Shown here: piece by piece, positions 15,930 to 24,763 of the stretch | How the letters are laid out: each line of letters starts with the position of its first letter | Numbering within the stretch: the stretch's first letter is position 1 | DNA from: Chthoniobacteraceae bacterium | GTDB taxonomy: Bacteria > Verrucomicrobiota > Verrucomicrobiia > Chthoniobacterales > Chthoniobacteraceae | Length of the DNA stretch: 64,000 nucleotides | Direction of reading: 5' to 3' | NCBI GenBank assembly: GCA_947449735.1 | Contig: CANFTB010000002.1 | Span: forward strand, 124,001 to 188,000 | Notes under the pieces: model-generated | The model's input: only the letters and a program-made list of their open reading frames with translations | What the model was told of the DNA's origin: nothing | Databases searched by the model: none | Translations under genes and position numbers: made by a program

Positions 15930-16349
15930 TTACTTGCTTTCGGGTGCTGCTTCCGTGGCGGCGGCGGCGGGAGCTGCCTCAGCCTCGGGAGCCTGATCCA
16001 CCCATTCCAGATAGGCCATTTCGGAAGCGTCGCTGTGGCGCTGTCCGAGCTTGATGATCCGGGTGTACCCGCCCTGGCGTCCGGTGGTCCGGGGGGCGAC
16101 GTTTGTGAACAGCTGGTGGACAGCGGATTCGTTGTGGTGCAGGTAGGAGAGTGCGAGCCTGCGCGCATGCAGGCTGTTCTTCCGGCCGATGGTGACGAGT
16201 TTTTCCGCGAAGGGACGCACGGCTTTGGCTTTCGCCAGCGTGGTCTTGATCCGGCTGTGTTCAATCAGGCTGATGACCTGATTAGCCAGGAGCGCGTCGC
16301 GGTGGGCCTGCGAGCGGCCGAGTTTGACGGTTTTCCGTTTATGACGCAT
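15930..16349 (-). CDS. rplQ: 50S ribosomal protein L17
   Basis: 139 residues, beginning MRHKRKTVKLGRSQAHRDAL, the hallmark L17 N-terminus. The body carries RTTLAKAKAVRPFAEKLVTIGR and the GGYTRIIKLGQRHSDASEMAYLE segment. The last 20 or so residues are an Ala/Glu/Pro-rich extension beyond the usual end. L17 binds 23S rRNA in the large subunit near the exit tunnel. It follows rpoA by 19 bp, the near-universal rpoA-rplQ gene order, and is closed by a strong terminator. Confidence 0.98.
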   Translation of the reverse strand: MRHKRKTVKLGRSQAHRDALLANQVISLIEHSRIKTTLAKAKAVRPFAEKLVTIGRKNSLHARRLALSYLHHNESAVHQLFTNVAPRTTGRQGGYTRIIKLGQRHSDASEMAYLEWVDQAPEAEAAPAAAATEAAPESK

Positions 16350-16368
16350 AGGAGTGTTTTGGTTGTGA

Positions 16369-17388
16369 TTAGCGTTGGGCCAGGGCGGCGTCGGCAGAAC
16401 TGATGTCTACCAGACCCGACTCGAACTTCATGCCAAGCGAGAGGCCGAGCTGGTGCAGTTTGTCTTTGATTTCGTTGAGTGATTTCTTGCCGAAGTTGCG
16501 GTACTTGAGCATTTCGCTCTCGGACTTCTGCGCCAGCTGGCCGACGGTCGTGATGTTGGCGTTGTTGAGGCAGTTCGCGGCGCGCACCGAAAGTTCGATT
16601 TCGTTGACGCTCATATTCAGGAGCTTCTTGAGCTTCTGGTTCTCCTGGCTCTGCGCGGGCTGCTCTTCGGTGAACTCCACGGCGTTTTCGTCGTAGCCGT
16701 AGAAGGGTTCGAAGTGGCGCTTCAGGATGCTGGAGGACTGCACCAGAGCCTCTTCAGGCGTGATGCGGCCGTCGGTCCAGATCTCGACGATGAGCTTGTC
16801 GTAGTCGGTGCGCTGTCCGACGCGGGTTGCTTCGACGGAGTACTTCACGCGGGTCACGGGCGAGAAGATGGAGTCGATGGCGATGACGCCGATGGGCTGT
16901 TCCGGGCGCTTGTTTTGGTCCCCGGAGGCGAAGCCGCGTCCGACGCGGACTTCGAGCTCTGCGTCAAACTTGACCTTCTTGTCGAGGGTGCAGATGAGCT
17001 GGTCTTTGTTGACCACTTCGCACTGGGCGGAGTCCTGGATGTCGGCGGCGGTGACGGCGCCTTCCTTGTTCACCGAAATGGTGAGATTGCGGATCTCGTG
17101 GTCGTGCGCCTTGAACTTCACCTTCTTGAGGTTGAGGATGATGTCCGTGACGTCTTCGACGACGTTGGGAAGGGTCTGAAATTCGTGGTTTGCTCCGTGG
17201 ATTTTGACGGCCGTGATGGAGGCGCCTTCCAGGGAGGAGAGGAGAACGCGGCGGAGCGAGTTTCCAATGGTGTGTCCGTAGCCGGCCTCAAAGGGCTCGG
17301 CGATGAACTTTCCGTATGTGTCTGTACGTGATGCCTCGTCCTTGACGAGCGAGGACGGCATTTCGAAGCGACCGAGACGAACTGGCAT
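16369..17388 (-). CDS. rpoA: DNA-directed RNA polymerase subunit alpha
   Basis: 339 residues. The N-terminal domain (about 10-235) dimerises and binds beta and beta-prime; it contains KFIAEPFEAGYGHTIGNSLRRVLLSSLEG. The C-terminal domain (about 255-325) binds UP elements and activators, with LNNANITTVGQLAQKSE and FGKKSLNEIKDKL. It starts MPVRLGRFEMPSSLVKDE. rpsM, rpsK and rpsD, which usually precede rpoA, are not upstream; a 315-bp non-coding stretch and an aminotransferase gene are there instead, so rpoA-rplQ must have its own promoter. Confidence 0.98.
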   Translation of the reverse strand: MPVRLGRFEMPSSLVKDEASRTDTYGKFIAEPFEAGYGHTIGNSLRRVLLSSLEGASITAVKIHGANHEFQTLPNVVEDVTDIILNLKKVKFKAHDHEIRNLTISVNKEGAVTAADIQDSAQCEVVNKDQLICTLDKKVKFDAELEVRVGRGFASGDQNKRPEQPIGVIAIDSIFSPVTRVKYSVEATRVGQRTDYDKLIVEIWTDGRITPEEALVQSSSILKRHFEPFYGYDENAVEFTEEQPAQSQENQKLKKLLNMSVNEIELSVRAANCLNNANITTVGQLAQKSESEMLKYRNFGKKSLNEIKDKLHQLGLSLGMKFESGLVDISSADAALAQR

Positions 17389-17703
17389 GGTGTGTGAGCG
17401 CCGCCGGAGCGGCTTTGGGTTCAGGATTCACCGGGTTTCCCTTGGCGCAGGCGGCGGCGGGACAAATGTCCGACACCCAAGGACCAACGGTGAGATTTTA
17501 GGAGTGCGCTGTCTGAAAGGGGGAGGGAAGAAAATACGGGCGCGGGAGCAATTGCAAGGGAAAACAGTGAGAATTGCGGTCCCCCGGGGCTTTTTTAAGG
17601 GCCTTCGAGGGTTTTTACCGCCTGCTTTGGATCCAATAACCGTGTCCGCGGCGCCGGAACCCGCAGGAAAGCTTTCCGGCAGGTTCCGCGGAAGGGGCGC
17701 GCG
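17389..17703. other. rpoA upstream region
   Basis: 315 bp with no gene. It should contain the rpoA promoter and leader. Towards the aminotransferase end it holds a GC-rich hairpin (about 17650-17690, centred on the palindrome GGAAAGCTTTCC) that may end aminotransferase transcription, but it lacks a clear T tract. Confidence 0.4.
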
Positions 17704-18867
17704 TTAGAGGGATTTGCAGAACTCTTCGATCCGGTCCAGGCCCTTCTTGATGATGTCCAACCCGGTGGCGTAGGAGAGGCGCACGGTGCGGTCGTCTCCG
17801 AATGCGATGCCCGGGACCACTGCGACGTGGTGTTTGGTGAGCAGGCGCTCGGCGAACTCCGAGGAGTTGAGGCCGAACTTGGAAATGTTGGCGAGCACGT
17901 AGAAGGCTCCCTTGGGTTCGACGACGCTCACGCGAGCGATGGAGCCGAGGCGCTGGACCATGTACTGGCGGCGCAGGTCGAATTCCTGGCGCATTTCCTC
18001 CACTGCTGTCTGGTCGCCCTTGAGTGCGGCAAGCCCGCCGGTCTGTGCGAAGGAGCAGGGGTTGGAGGTAGAATGGCTCTGAATGGCGTCGATGGCCTTT
18101 GCGATTGGTTCCGGGGCTCCCAAGTAGCCGAGGCGCCATCCGGTCATCGCGTAGGCCTTGGAGAAGCCGTTGATCGTGATGGTGAGGTCGTAGGCGGTCT
18201 TCGAGAGGGAGGCTACGGAGACGTGCTGGGCGCCGTCGTAAGTGAGCTTTTCATAGATTTCGTCAGAAAGGATGAAGATCCCTTCGGAGGCGGCGATTTC
18301 CACCAGGGCTTCGAGTTCTTCCTTGGTGTAGACGGAGCCGGTCGGATTGCCCGGGGAATTAATGATGACCATCTTGGTCTTCGGCGTCATGGCGCTCTCG
18401 AAGTCCTCGGGGGTCATCTTCCAGTTGTTCTCTTCCTTGGTCTGGACGATCACGGGTTCGCCGCCCACGAGGCGCACCATCTCAGGGTAGGAGAGCCAGT
18501 AGGGGGCGGGGATGATGACTTCGTCACCGGGTTCGCAGACGGCCAGGATGGCGTTATAGCAGGAGTGCTTGGCGCCGTTAGAGACGATGATCTGGCTGGG
18601 CTTGTAGTCCAGGCCATTGTCGTGCTTGAACTTGTCGGCGATGGCCTGGCGAAGTTCAGGGATCCCGCTGGAGGGGGTGTACTTGGTGAAGCCGCCGTCG
18701 AGGGAGGCCATGGCGGCCGCCTTGATGTGTTCGGGCGTGTCGCAATCGGGTTCGCCTGCGCCGAAGCTGCAGACGTCAAGCCCCTCGGCTTTCATTGCCT
18801 TCGCCTTGGAGTCGATGGACAGGGTCAGGGACGGAGTGAGGATGGTGGCGCGGTGGGCAAGTTCCAT
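17704..18867 (-). CDS. aspC: Pyridoxal-phosphate aspartate aminotransferase (class I)
   Basis: The 387-residue fold-type I aminotransferase transfers the amino group between aspartate and 2-oxoglutarate; some relatives use prephenate or other amino acids. Visible motifs: FGAGEPDCDTPEHI near the N-terminus, SNGAKHS, INSPGNPTGS, DEIYEKLTYD, and the Schiff-base lysine in NGFSKAYAMTGWRLGY. The C-terminus carries the RLSYAT arginine that binds the substrate carboxylate. This subgroup (Ib, as in Thermus and Bacillus) fits the length. It ends a two-gene run with the NDK gene 94 bp upstream on the same strand. Confidence 0.92.
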   Translation of the reverse strand: MELAHRATILTPSLTLSIDSKAKAMKAEGLDVCSFGAGEPDCDTPEHIKAAAMASLDGGFTKYTPSSGIPELRQAIADKFKHDNGLDYKPSQIIVSNGAKHSCYNAILAVCEPGDEVIIPAPYWLSYPEMVRLVGGEPVIVQTKEENNWKMTPEDFESAMTPKTKMVIINSPGNPTGSVYTKEELEALVEIAASEGIFILSDEIYEKLTYDGAQHVSVASLSKTAYDLTITINGFSKAYAMTGWRLGYLGAPEPIAKAIDAIQSHSTSNPCSFAQTGGLAALKGDQTAVEEMRQEFDLRRQYMVQRLGSIARVSVVEPKGAFYVLANISKFGLNSSEFAERLLTKHHVAVVPGIAFGDDRTVRLSYATGLDIIKKGLDRIEEFCKSL

Positions 18868-18961
18868 AACAGACGTAGGTGAGTGATCGTTTTAAGGGGC
18901 GGAGGCTGAGAGACCGGCTCCGGAAGCGGACCGGAACCGGGGAGTTGAGTATGCAACAGGG

Positions 18962-20125
18962 TTAACGGGAGTACCAGTCTTCCACTGTGGTTTTGAAGTT
19001 GTTTTCTGAAATTTGAATGATCGCCATTTCGCGTGCGGCATTCTCGGGGGCGTCGGAGGCATGCGCGGCGTTGACCATGATGGTCTGGCCGAACTCGCGG
19101 CGGATGGATCCGGGAGGCGCCTTTGAGGGGTCGGTTGGTCCGAGAACCTCGCGTGTTTTGCGCACGGCGTCCACGCCCTGATAGACGAGGGCGATGCATT
19201 TCTCTGTGCCGGGGGCGTTACGCAGTTCCTCCGGGCAGTCGCTGGGCTTGCGGCCGGCCATGAACTTGACGATTTGTTCCCAGTTCTCGCGGCCGTTGAC
19301 CGGCCCGAGCAGGTCTCCGAGCTTCGTCTTGACGTCGGAGGTAATCGGGAGCCCGAAAACTTCTTCCAGGGCCTTCGCTGCCTGTTCGCCGGAGCGTTCA
19401 CGGAGCTTGTCCATGAGCACTTCCAAAACCGGTCCGTAGAACTGCTCTGCCTGTGCCACACTCATCCGGTGGACCTTGAAGCCCACGATGTTGAGCCCGG
19501 AGCGCGAAAAGACGTCCATGACTCCGCCCGGGCGGGTGCTCGGAACGCGGAAATTGTCCGGCTTGATGAGGACCAGGGTTTTTTCAACCTTGGCGCCTGC
19601 GGGAAATTGAACGGCTCCGTCGAGAACGCCGCCTTCTTTGTCGGAATGTTCGGCCCAGAGAAGCAGGTCGCGTTTTGCGCCTGCGGCGTCCCGAGGGGCG
19701 AGGGCGGCGGGTTCAAAGTAGGTGACATCCCCGTTGGCGTCCGTCACGAAGTCGCCGAAGGTGTCGCGGATCGTGTGCGCGTTCGGATCCTCGTGGAGGA
19801 TGTGGCCGACGGCGCCTTGGATTTTCTCGACGGCATTTTCGCCCTTGAACACGAGCATGAGCACGCGCGGCTGGTGCCCTGCATTTGGGGAGAAATTGGA
19901 GACTACATACCGGCGCAGAAGCTCCTGGATCCCCCTCTGGGAAGGATGCTCGGACGTGACGATGCTGTCGGCAAAGGCGGTGGCGAGCTGCTCCGAGGGC
20001 GCGAACATCCGCGCGGCGACGAGGTCGAGGGCCGTCCTGGAAATGAGGCGCGACAAGATGGCTCCCGTGCGCGATTTGCGGATGGAGTGCGGTGTGATTA
20101 GGACGTAGGAAAGTTCTTCAGACAT
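18962..20125 (-). CDS. Two-domain nucleoside-diphosphate kinase with a degenerate first domain
   Basis: NDK moves the gamma-phosphate between NTPs and NDPs through a phosphohistidine. A normal bacterial NDK is about 140 residues; this protein has 387. Residues about 5-155 resemble NDK (an IT-PH start, SRLISR, VFKGENAVEKIQG, DPNAHTIRDTFGDF) but the IKPD lysine/aspartate are replaced (Thr11, His13) and the catalytic NxxHGSD motif is missing. Residues about 180-387 are a second NDK with LIKPD (188-190), an insertion of roughly 60 residues, EPGTIRxxFG as PPGSIRREFGQ, and the active-site His355 in NAAHASD. I infer one active and one structural or regulatory domain. Confidence 0.82.
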   Translation of the reverse strand: MSEELSYVLITPHSIRKSRTGAILSRLISRTALDLVAARMFAPSEQLATAFADSIVTSEHPSQRGIQELLRRYVVSNFSPNAGHQPRVLMLVFKGENAVEKIQGAVGHILHEDPNAHTIRDTFGDFVTDANGDVTYFEPAALAPRDAAGAKRDLLLWAEHSDKEGGVLDGAVQFPAGAKVEKTLVLIKPDNFRVPSTRPGGVMDVFSRSGLNIVGFKVHRMSVAQAEQFYGPVLEVLMDKLRERSGEQAAKALEEVFGLPITSDVKTKLGDLLGPVNGRENWEQIVKFMAGRKPSDCPEELRNAPGTEKCIALVYQGVDAVRKTREVLGPTDPSKAPPGSIRREFGQTIMVNAAHASDAPENAAREMAIIQISENNFKTTVEDWYSR

Positions 20126-20430
20126 ATAAAAAAGCCCGCGCCCAAGCTCACGGGACCGGGGGATCCAGCGGCACTTAACGCAGGCATACTAAGGTGCTCT
20201 TCCTTCGTAAAACGTAGGAAAATCGGGGGCGGGTACACTAGTGCCGCGGGTCGCAGGGCGTCAACGGATTTTTGGAAGGCTGCACCCACTCTGGCAGTGG
20301 CGTGCGGCGGGCGCCCCGGGCGGGGGTGCAAAAAAATCCCGCCGTTTGCATCTTGTCAAACGGCGGGACCGGCGTATGCCGTCTCTACAGTAAACGGCGG
20401 GTCAGGCGGATGAACTCTACGCAGCGCGGA
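20126..20430. other. Intergenic region between NDK and DUF3500 genes
   Basis: 305 bp. It contains the terminator of the DUF3500 gene (20329-20368) and presumably the NDK promoter. Nothing else is recognised. Confidence 0.5.
20329..20368 (-). terminator. Rho-independent terminator of the DUF3500 gene
   Basis: Perfect 12-nt arms TCCCGCCGTTTG (20337-20348) and CAAACGGCGGGA (20357-20368) with an 8-nt loop. On the minus strand the stem runs into a T tract (complement of the A run at 20330-20336). Confidence 0.88.
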
Positions 20431-21456
20431 CTACTTCGCGTGGCTCTTCGCGTAGTGTTCTTTCAGAAGGTCCATTCCGAAATCCCGCTGACCGTCGCGC
20501 CACACGGCGTGCGGATGATTGGCGCCGTTCTGGGTGTTGTCGTACTCGACGACGAAGGACTTTCCCTGAAGACGGTAGTAGTGAGGGACTCCGGGCTCGA
20601 CGCCGCCAGCCCATGCGAATCGGGCGTTATTCCAGTCCGTGGACTTGATCCGCTCCCACTCTGCGGACTCGACCTCCGGGCGGTGTGCGCCCAGGTACTC
20701 CCGGACGATCTGTTCGGCGAGTTTCTGCTGCGCGGAATCCAGTGAGGAGACTGCCACTCCCTCGGCGGGGGTGACCTCCTCCCGCTTCGGGTCGTTGAGG
20801 ATGTCCTTGGGCGCCTCCTCGGAAATGAGCGCCTGCTTGCGCTGTCCCTCATTCAGCGAGCGCATTAACTCGCGGCCGAGGTCCTCCTCCTTGCCCAGCA
20901 GCCGCAAACCGGTCCGCGGTCCCTGGCGCACCTCCCCGGGATTGCTTCCGAAAAAAGACGGGGTGGAGGCCGTGCCGTGGCCGGAGCAGGTGAAGTTGAG
21001 CGAGACGTGGTGGCCTTCGAGTCTCCAGCCCCAGGGCTTGTTCTCGGCCGGGGTGCCGAAAATGGAGAAGAAGTACATCTCCGGGTCGCGCACCGGCTTG
21101 CCTGGTTGGCCTTTTTCGATTTCTGCAAGCATGGACTCCAGGCTCATGACGCTCAGCGCCTTGCCGTAGCCCTTCGAGCTCAGGCCGGAGGAAAGCAGTG
21201 CCTGGGCCATGAGTCGTTGCTCCTGGGTCATTTCCTTCAGGGGCAGTCCGAGTCGCGGTCTGGGGATGAAGTGCCAGTTCTTGCGCTCGGCGTCCTCCAG
21301 TTTGAAGGTGGCTTTGGTGGTTTGGTCCGCAGAAAGTGTGACGAGAAAGCGCTGGGCCGCGATGGTCATATCGGCTTCAACGTTGTGGGCGGAGGCGTGG
21401 GGGGCGGCAAGTGCGATGAAGGCGGCCGATGGCAGGATCCAGCTGGGGGTTTTCAT
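20431..21456 (-). CDS. Secreted DUF3500 domain protein
   Basis: Taken from the ATG of MKTPSWILPSAAF, giving 341 residues with a clear signal peptide cleaved near HASA. The mature protein follows the DUF3500 pattern: the AERKNWHFIPRPRLGLPLKEM segment, a repeat of MTQEQRLMAQALLSSGLS type, then GWRLEGHHVSLNFTC, and a late WAGG...YYRLQG...VEYDNTQNGANHPHAVWRD. DUF3500 proteins are secreted, of unknown function, and common in Planctomycetota and Verrucomicrobiota. A strong terminator follows. Confidence 0.88.
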   Translation of the reverse strand: MKTPSWILPSAAFIALAAPHASAHNVEADMTIAAQRFLVTLSADQTTKATFKLEDAERKNWHFIPRPRLGLPLKEMTQEQRLMAQALLSSGLSSKGYGKALSVMSLESMLAEIEKGQPGKPVRDPEMYFFSIFGTPAENKPWGWRLEGHHVSLNFTCSGHGTASTPSFFGSNPGEVRQGPRTGLRLLGKEEDLGRELMRSLNEGQRKQALISEEAPKDILNDPKREEVTPAEGVAVSSLDSAQQKLAEQIVREYLGAHRPEVESAEWERIKSTDWNNARFAWAGGVEPGVPHYYRLQGKSFVVEYDNTQNGANHPHAVWRDGQRDFGMDLLKEHYAKSHAK

Positions 21457-21733
21457 AAAGAAAGTCAGTGTTACCAGAATCGCGTGCGCCGTGCGAAGCG
21501 GAACCTTTGGTTGGATTCTACTGAGCAGTCGACGGGGACGCACAGGGGGCGCTTGATTGAGTTAGGAATGGGCTTTCCGGCCTTTCCTGCGCTTTTTTTC
21601 GCAGGTGCAACCGAAGGGCGGCTCACCTGAGCCCATGTACATGTGCTTGCCTTTCATAAAAAAGATGGAGGCCGGAACCCCCGCGACGCCGAGCTCGATG
21701 GTGATACATTGCGAGGCGGTCCGCTTAGCGCGT

Positions 21734-22444
21734 CTAGCTGATCAGGAGCAGGCGGGGCGGACCGCCGGGCGGGTTCTCGGGAGCCCGGTGGATGCAGGGA
21801 GGCACGGGGCAGCCGGGGTATTGGATCGCAATCCGCCAGAGGTTTTGGATCCCGAACGAAAACGGCACCGCGCCACCGGTGGGAGAATAGTGGAGGGTGT
21901 GGCAGCTCTCGGAGAGGTACTCGAGAAAATCCCCGTCATCCCGGCCTCCGAACTCTTCCAGCAGCAACGCCCTGTGCTGCGGAATGGCGATCCTCTGGAT
22001 GGCGTCCTCGTTGCGCAGTCCCTCCGAGGGGGCGCCGGCATAGGTGCAAAGATAGGTGTCGGCCTCGACCGGGGCGCTGTCCGCGTGAAACGAATAGACG
22101 TCCGTGGGGAGGCTGCCGGGGGCGTCGTCCCTCGGGTAGGAGAGAATGCAGTCCAGAACGGGTGACAGATCCAGCGCCCGGAGCCTTCGTTCATCCTCGA
22201 GCATCGCCTCTGCAGCAAGCCGCCCCGTCGGGCTGAGTGGAAGCGACTGAAGCATCTCCACGCTGAGGGGATTGACGCCGTCTGCGCAGTTGAGGCGGGC
22301 GATGATTTCTTGAAAATCTCCCGCCAGCGAACGCGGCCAGCACAGCGCGTTGCAGCCGTCAGCAAAGCGGGTGTGGATGAGTTCGTCGAAGCTGCCCACC
22401 ACTTTAATGCGCGGGTGGTCCGGAGGGGCTGTGTAGGAGGGCAT
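21734..22444 (-). CDS. DUF1826-like protein
   Basis: 236 residues, no signal peptide or membrane segment. The central region contains FHADSAPVEADTYLCTYAG, which resembles the DUF1826 signature (His and Asp followed by RLLCTY.G), and the C-terminus has LHYSPTGG and CPVPPCIHRAPENPPGG. The last looks like the conserved W.HR.P.. end of the family. DUF1826 proteins are often near CobW-type zinc GTPases; here the next gene upstream is rsgA, another GTPase. Function unknown; the family assignment is from memory of motifs. Confidence 0.65.
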   Translation of the reverse strand: MPSYTAPPDHPRIKVVGSFDELIHTRFADGCNALCWPRSLAGDFQEIIARLNCADGVNPLSVEMLQSLPLSPTGRLAAEAMLEDERRLRALDLSPVLDCILSYPRDDAPGSLPTDVYSFHADSAPVEADTYLCTYAGAPSEGLRNEDAIQRIAIPQHRALLLEEFGGRDDGDFLEYLSESCHTLHYSPTGGAVPFSFGIQNLWRIAIQYPGCPVPPCIHRAPENPPGGPPRLLLIS

Positions 22445-22551
22445 GTCGCTAGAGTGGTGCGTGAACGGGATGCCAAATTTTGGAGAATACTGCGCGTTAT
22501 CCCTCTCAGGGGGTGGAGGACGCTCACTGGGCGCAATCTACTAGCAAGGAC

Positions 22552-23673
22552 TCACGGTTCGTAGTGGGACTTTCTCCACGGGCTTGCCTCGCGCTCCAGC
22601 TCCCTGCGGTCGGAAAGGTTGCGCACCTTCTGGCGGCCCTCGCGTTTGAAGCGGCGTTCGATGGTCATCTGCCGTTTCTTACGGCTGCCCTGGAGCTTTA
22701 CAATCTCCTCGTCCAGCTTGAGGTATCCGGCGTATCTGGCGCTGTCCAGTTCACCCGCCTCTACGGCGGTGCGGATTGCGCAGCCGGCGTCGGAGCCGTG
22801 TTTGCAGTCGTGAAACTTGCAGCGGGCGGCCAGCGCTTCGATGTCGGCGAAGCGTTCGCGCAGGGTGGTTTCATCCGTCCACATCTGGATCTCTTTGATC
22901 CCCGGGTTGTCGACGACGATCCCCCCCTTGCGCAGAACCATCAGCTCCCGCGCGGAGGTCGTGTGCCTGCCTTTTCCCGTGGTTTCGTTGACCTCGCCCG
23001 TCCACTGGTATTCGTCTCCAAGCAGCCGGTTGACCAGGGCTGACTTGCCGACGCCGCTGGAGCCGATGAACGCGACCGAGACTCCGGTCTGAAAATAGGC
23101 GCGCACCGCGGGCAGACCCTTGCCGGTGTGCGCGCTCGTGAGGTGCACCTCCGCTTCCGGGTTGAGCTTTTTGATCGCCGCAAGCACCTCCTTGTTTTCG
23201 GCCGCTGTGAACAGGTCCGATTTGTTCAGCAGCACGACGGGCTTTGCCCCGCTTCTTCCGATGATCGCAAAATAGCGCTCCAGCCGGCGCGGATTGTAAT
23301 CGGTGCCGGCCTCCGTCACGACGAGAACCACATCCACGTTGGCCACAATCACCTGCTCCTCCGCGCTGTGTCCCGGAGCGCGGCGCGAAAAGCAGGTCCG
23401 CCTGGGAAGCCGCGCGCGGATCACCGTCTCCTCGCCGGGACCGCCCAGCTCGAGCGCCACCCAGTCGCCCACCGCGGGAAGGTCTGCGTCGCTTTGAGCG
23501 TCGTGGTAGACCTTGCCGCCCATCACCACTTCGCGCTCCTCGCCGTCTCCAAGAAGGGCGCCGTAGGAGATGCGGTTGTCCCGGATGAGGCGCGCCGGCT
23601 GCCATCCGGAATCGCGGAACGGAGCGTAGGCTTCCTCAAACCACGGGCTCCAGCCCAGGTCGGTGAGTGTCAT
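22552..23673 (-). CDS. rsgA: Ribosome small subunit-dependent GTPase A
   Basis: 373 residues. RsgA is a late 30S maturation factor with a circularly permuted GTPase. Order seen: N-terminal OB-fold (about 30-110), G4 as LLNKSDL, then G1 GSSGVGKSALVN, a switch segment TTSARELM, G3 DNPG and a C-terminal zinc module with CKFHDCKHGSDAGC followed by a basic helix. The start overlaps the engB stop by 4 bp (ATGA), so the two ribosome-assembly GTPases are coupled. Confidence 0.95.
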   Translation of the reverse strand: MTLTDLGWSPWFEEAYAPFRDSGWQPARLIRDNRISYGALLGDGEEREVVMGGKVYHDAQSDADLPAVGDWVALELGGPGEETVIRARLPRRTCFSRRAPGHSAEEQVIVANVDVVLVVTEAGTDYNPRRLERYFAIIGRSGAKPVVLLNKSDLFTAAENKEVLAAIKKLNPEAEVHLTSAHTGKGLPAVRAYFQTGVSVAFIGSSGVGKSALVNRLLGDEYQWTGEVNETTGKGRHTTSARELMVLRKGGIVVDNPGIKEIQMWTDETTLRERFADIEALAARCKFHDCKHGSDAGCAIRTAVEAGELDSARYAGYLKLDEEIVKLQGSRKKRQMTIERRFKREGRQKVRNLSDRRELEREASPWRKSHYEP

Positions 23674-24281
23674 TCGGCTTCCTCTCCTGTCTCCTCAGCG
23701 GCCTGGGAGATGATTTCCTGAAGTTCCCGGACGCCTTTGGGATCATCGGCGGCTGTGGTGAAAATGAGGGGCCTTTCGACAAACCAGCCCGAAATGGTTT
23801 GCAGGAACTTCTCCGTCACGGCCAGCGCCTTGCCGCCCTTGGCCTTGTCGGTCTTTGTAAAAACGAGGGCGAACGGCTTTCCCGCCTCGCCGATCCAGCG
23901 CACAAAATCCAAGTCCACCGCCTGGGGGGGGATTGAGGAATCCACGAGCACGAACACGCAGGCCAGGTTTTCTCTGTTGAGGATGTACCCTTCGATCATG
24001 GCGCCGAAGCGGTCCCTGTCGGTCTTCGAGGCGCGTGCGAAGCCGTAGCCGGGGAGGTCGACGAGTCTGAAGCGCTTGTTGATGTTGTAAAAGTTGATCG
24101 TCGTGGTGAAGCCGGGCGTGTCCGACACCCTCGCCAGGTCCCGTTTTTTGGCGATGCGGTTGAGGAGCGTCGACTTGCCCACGTTGGAGCGGCCGATGAA
24201 CGCAAATTCGGGCAGGGACGCCTCGGGGCAGGATCTGAGGTCGGGGGCGCTGAGTTCGAATACTGCGGAGGAGATGTTCAT
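23670..24281 (-). CDS. engB: Ribosome biogenesis GTP-binding protein EngB (YsxC/YihA)
   Basis: 203 residues. An essential GTPase needed for 50S assembly in many bacteria. Motifs: G1 GRSNVGKSTLLN, the switch I TPGFTTTINFY, G3 DLPGYGFA and G4 FTKTDK, in normal order. It starts MNISSAVFELSA. Its stop overlaps the start of rsgA. Confidence 0.95.
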   Translation of the reverse strand: MNISSAVFELSAPDLRSCPEASLPEFAFIGRSNVGKSTLLNRIAKKRDLARVSDTPGFTTTINFYNINKRFRLVDLPGYGFARASKTDRDRFGAMIEGYILNRENLACVFVLVDSSIPPQAVDLDFVRWIGEAGKPFALVFTKTDKAKGGKALAVTEKFLQTISGWFVERPLIFTTAADDPKGVRELQEIISQAAEETGEEAE

Positions 24282-24396
24282 GCCTGTGGCGATACGGACG
24301 GTGCCTGAACATGCCTCAATGCAGGCGCGCTTTCTATTTTAAACGGTTCCGCGCATCCTCCTGATGGTCGTTCGGGCGGCGAAAGCAGCCTGGCCG

Positions 24397-24726
24397 TCAT
24401 GCTTTGCGCTGCCTGAGGCGCCTTGCTTCCTGCGCGCTCCAGAGCGGCATGACCCTCTGCTCGATGTAGGCAAAGGCGGCGGCGAGGCCTTCCTGTTTGT
24501 ACATCAGGCCGATTTCCGCCTCGACGCGCGTGGCGCGGCCGAGCGCGGAGAGGAAGGCGTTGCTCGTGAGAGACAGGAAGGCAGGAGTGTCGATGCGTCC
24601 GAGGCGTTTGAGGACGTGTTCGCGGGCAAAAATGGAGAGCACGGCGTCCCCCAGCCAGGCAAGTTCGCGCTCCTCGTCGGGGTCTGAGGGGGTGCTGACA
24701 GGTGTGAATGCACCGGGAGTTGTCAT
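24397..24726 (-). CDS. RNase III domain protein (Mini-III-like)
   Basis: 109 residues containing only the RNase III catalytic core: the signature ELAWLGDAVL (about residues 20-29) and NAFLSALGRAT. There is no double-stranded-RNA-binding domain, as in Mini-ribonuclease III (MrnC), which matures 23S rRNA in Firmicutes, but it is shorter than MrnC. The catalytic Asp and nearby Glu are present; the second acidic pair is not clear. It lies next to engB and rsgA, two other ribosome-assembly genes, which favours an rRNA-processing role. Activity is inferred. Confidence 0.7.
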   Translation of the reverse strand: MTTPGAFTPVSTPSDPDEERELAWLGDAVLSIFAREHVLKRLGRIDTPAFLSLTSNAFLSALGRATRVEAEIGLMYKQEGLAAAFAYIEQRVMPLWSAQEARRLRQRKA

Positions 24727-24763
24727 CGACCGGGGAGGGGGAAACGGAGCGGGAACCTCGCGG

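Noticed and set aside
16714..17331. 205-residue plus-strand frame inside rpoA
   Set aside because: Antisense to a conserved essential gene; the acidic, Val/Asp-rich composition is a reflection of rpoA codon use.
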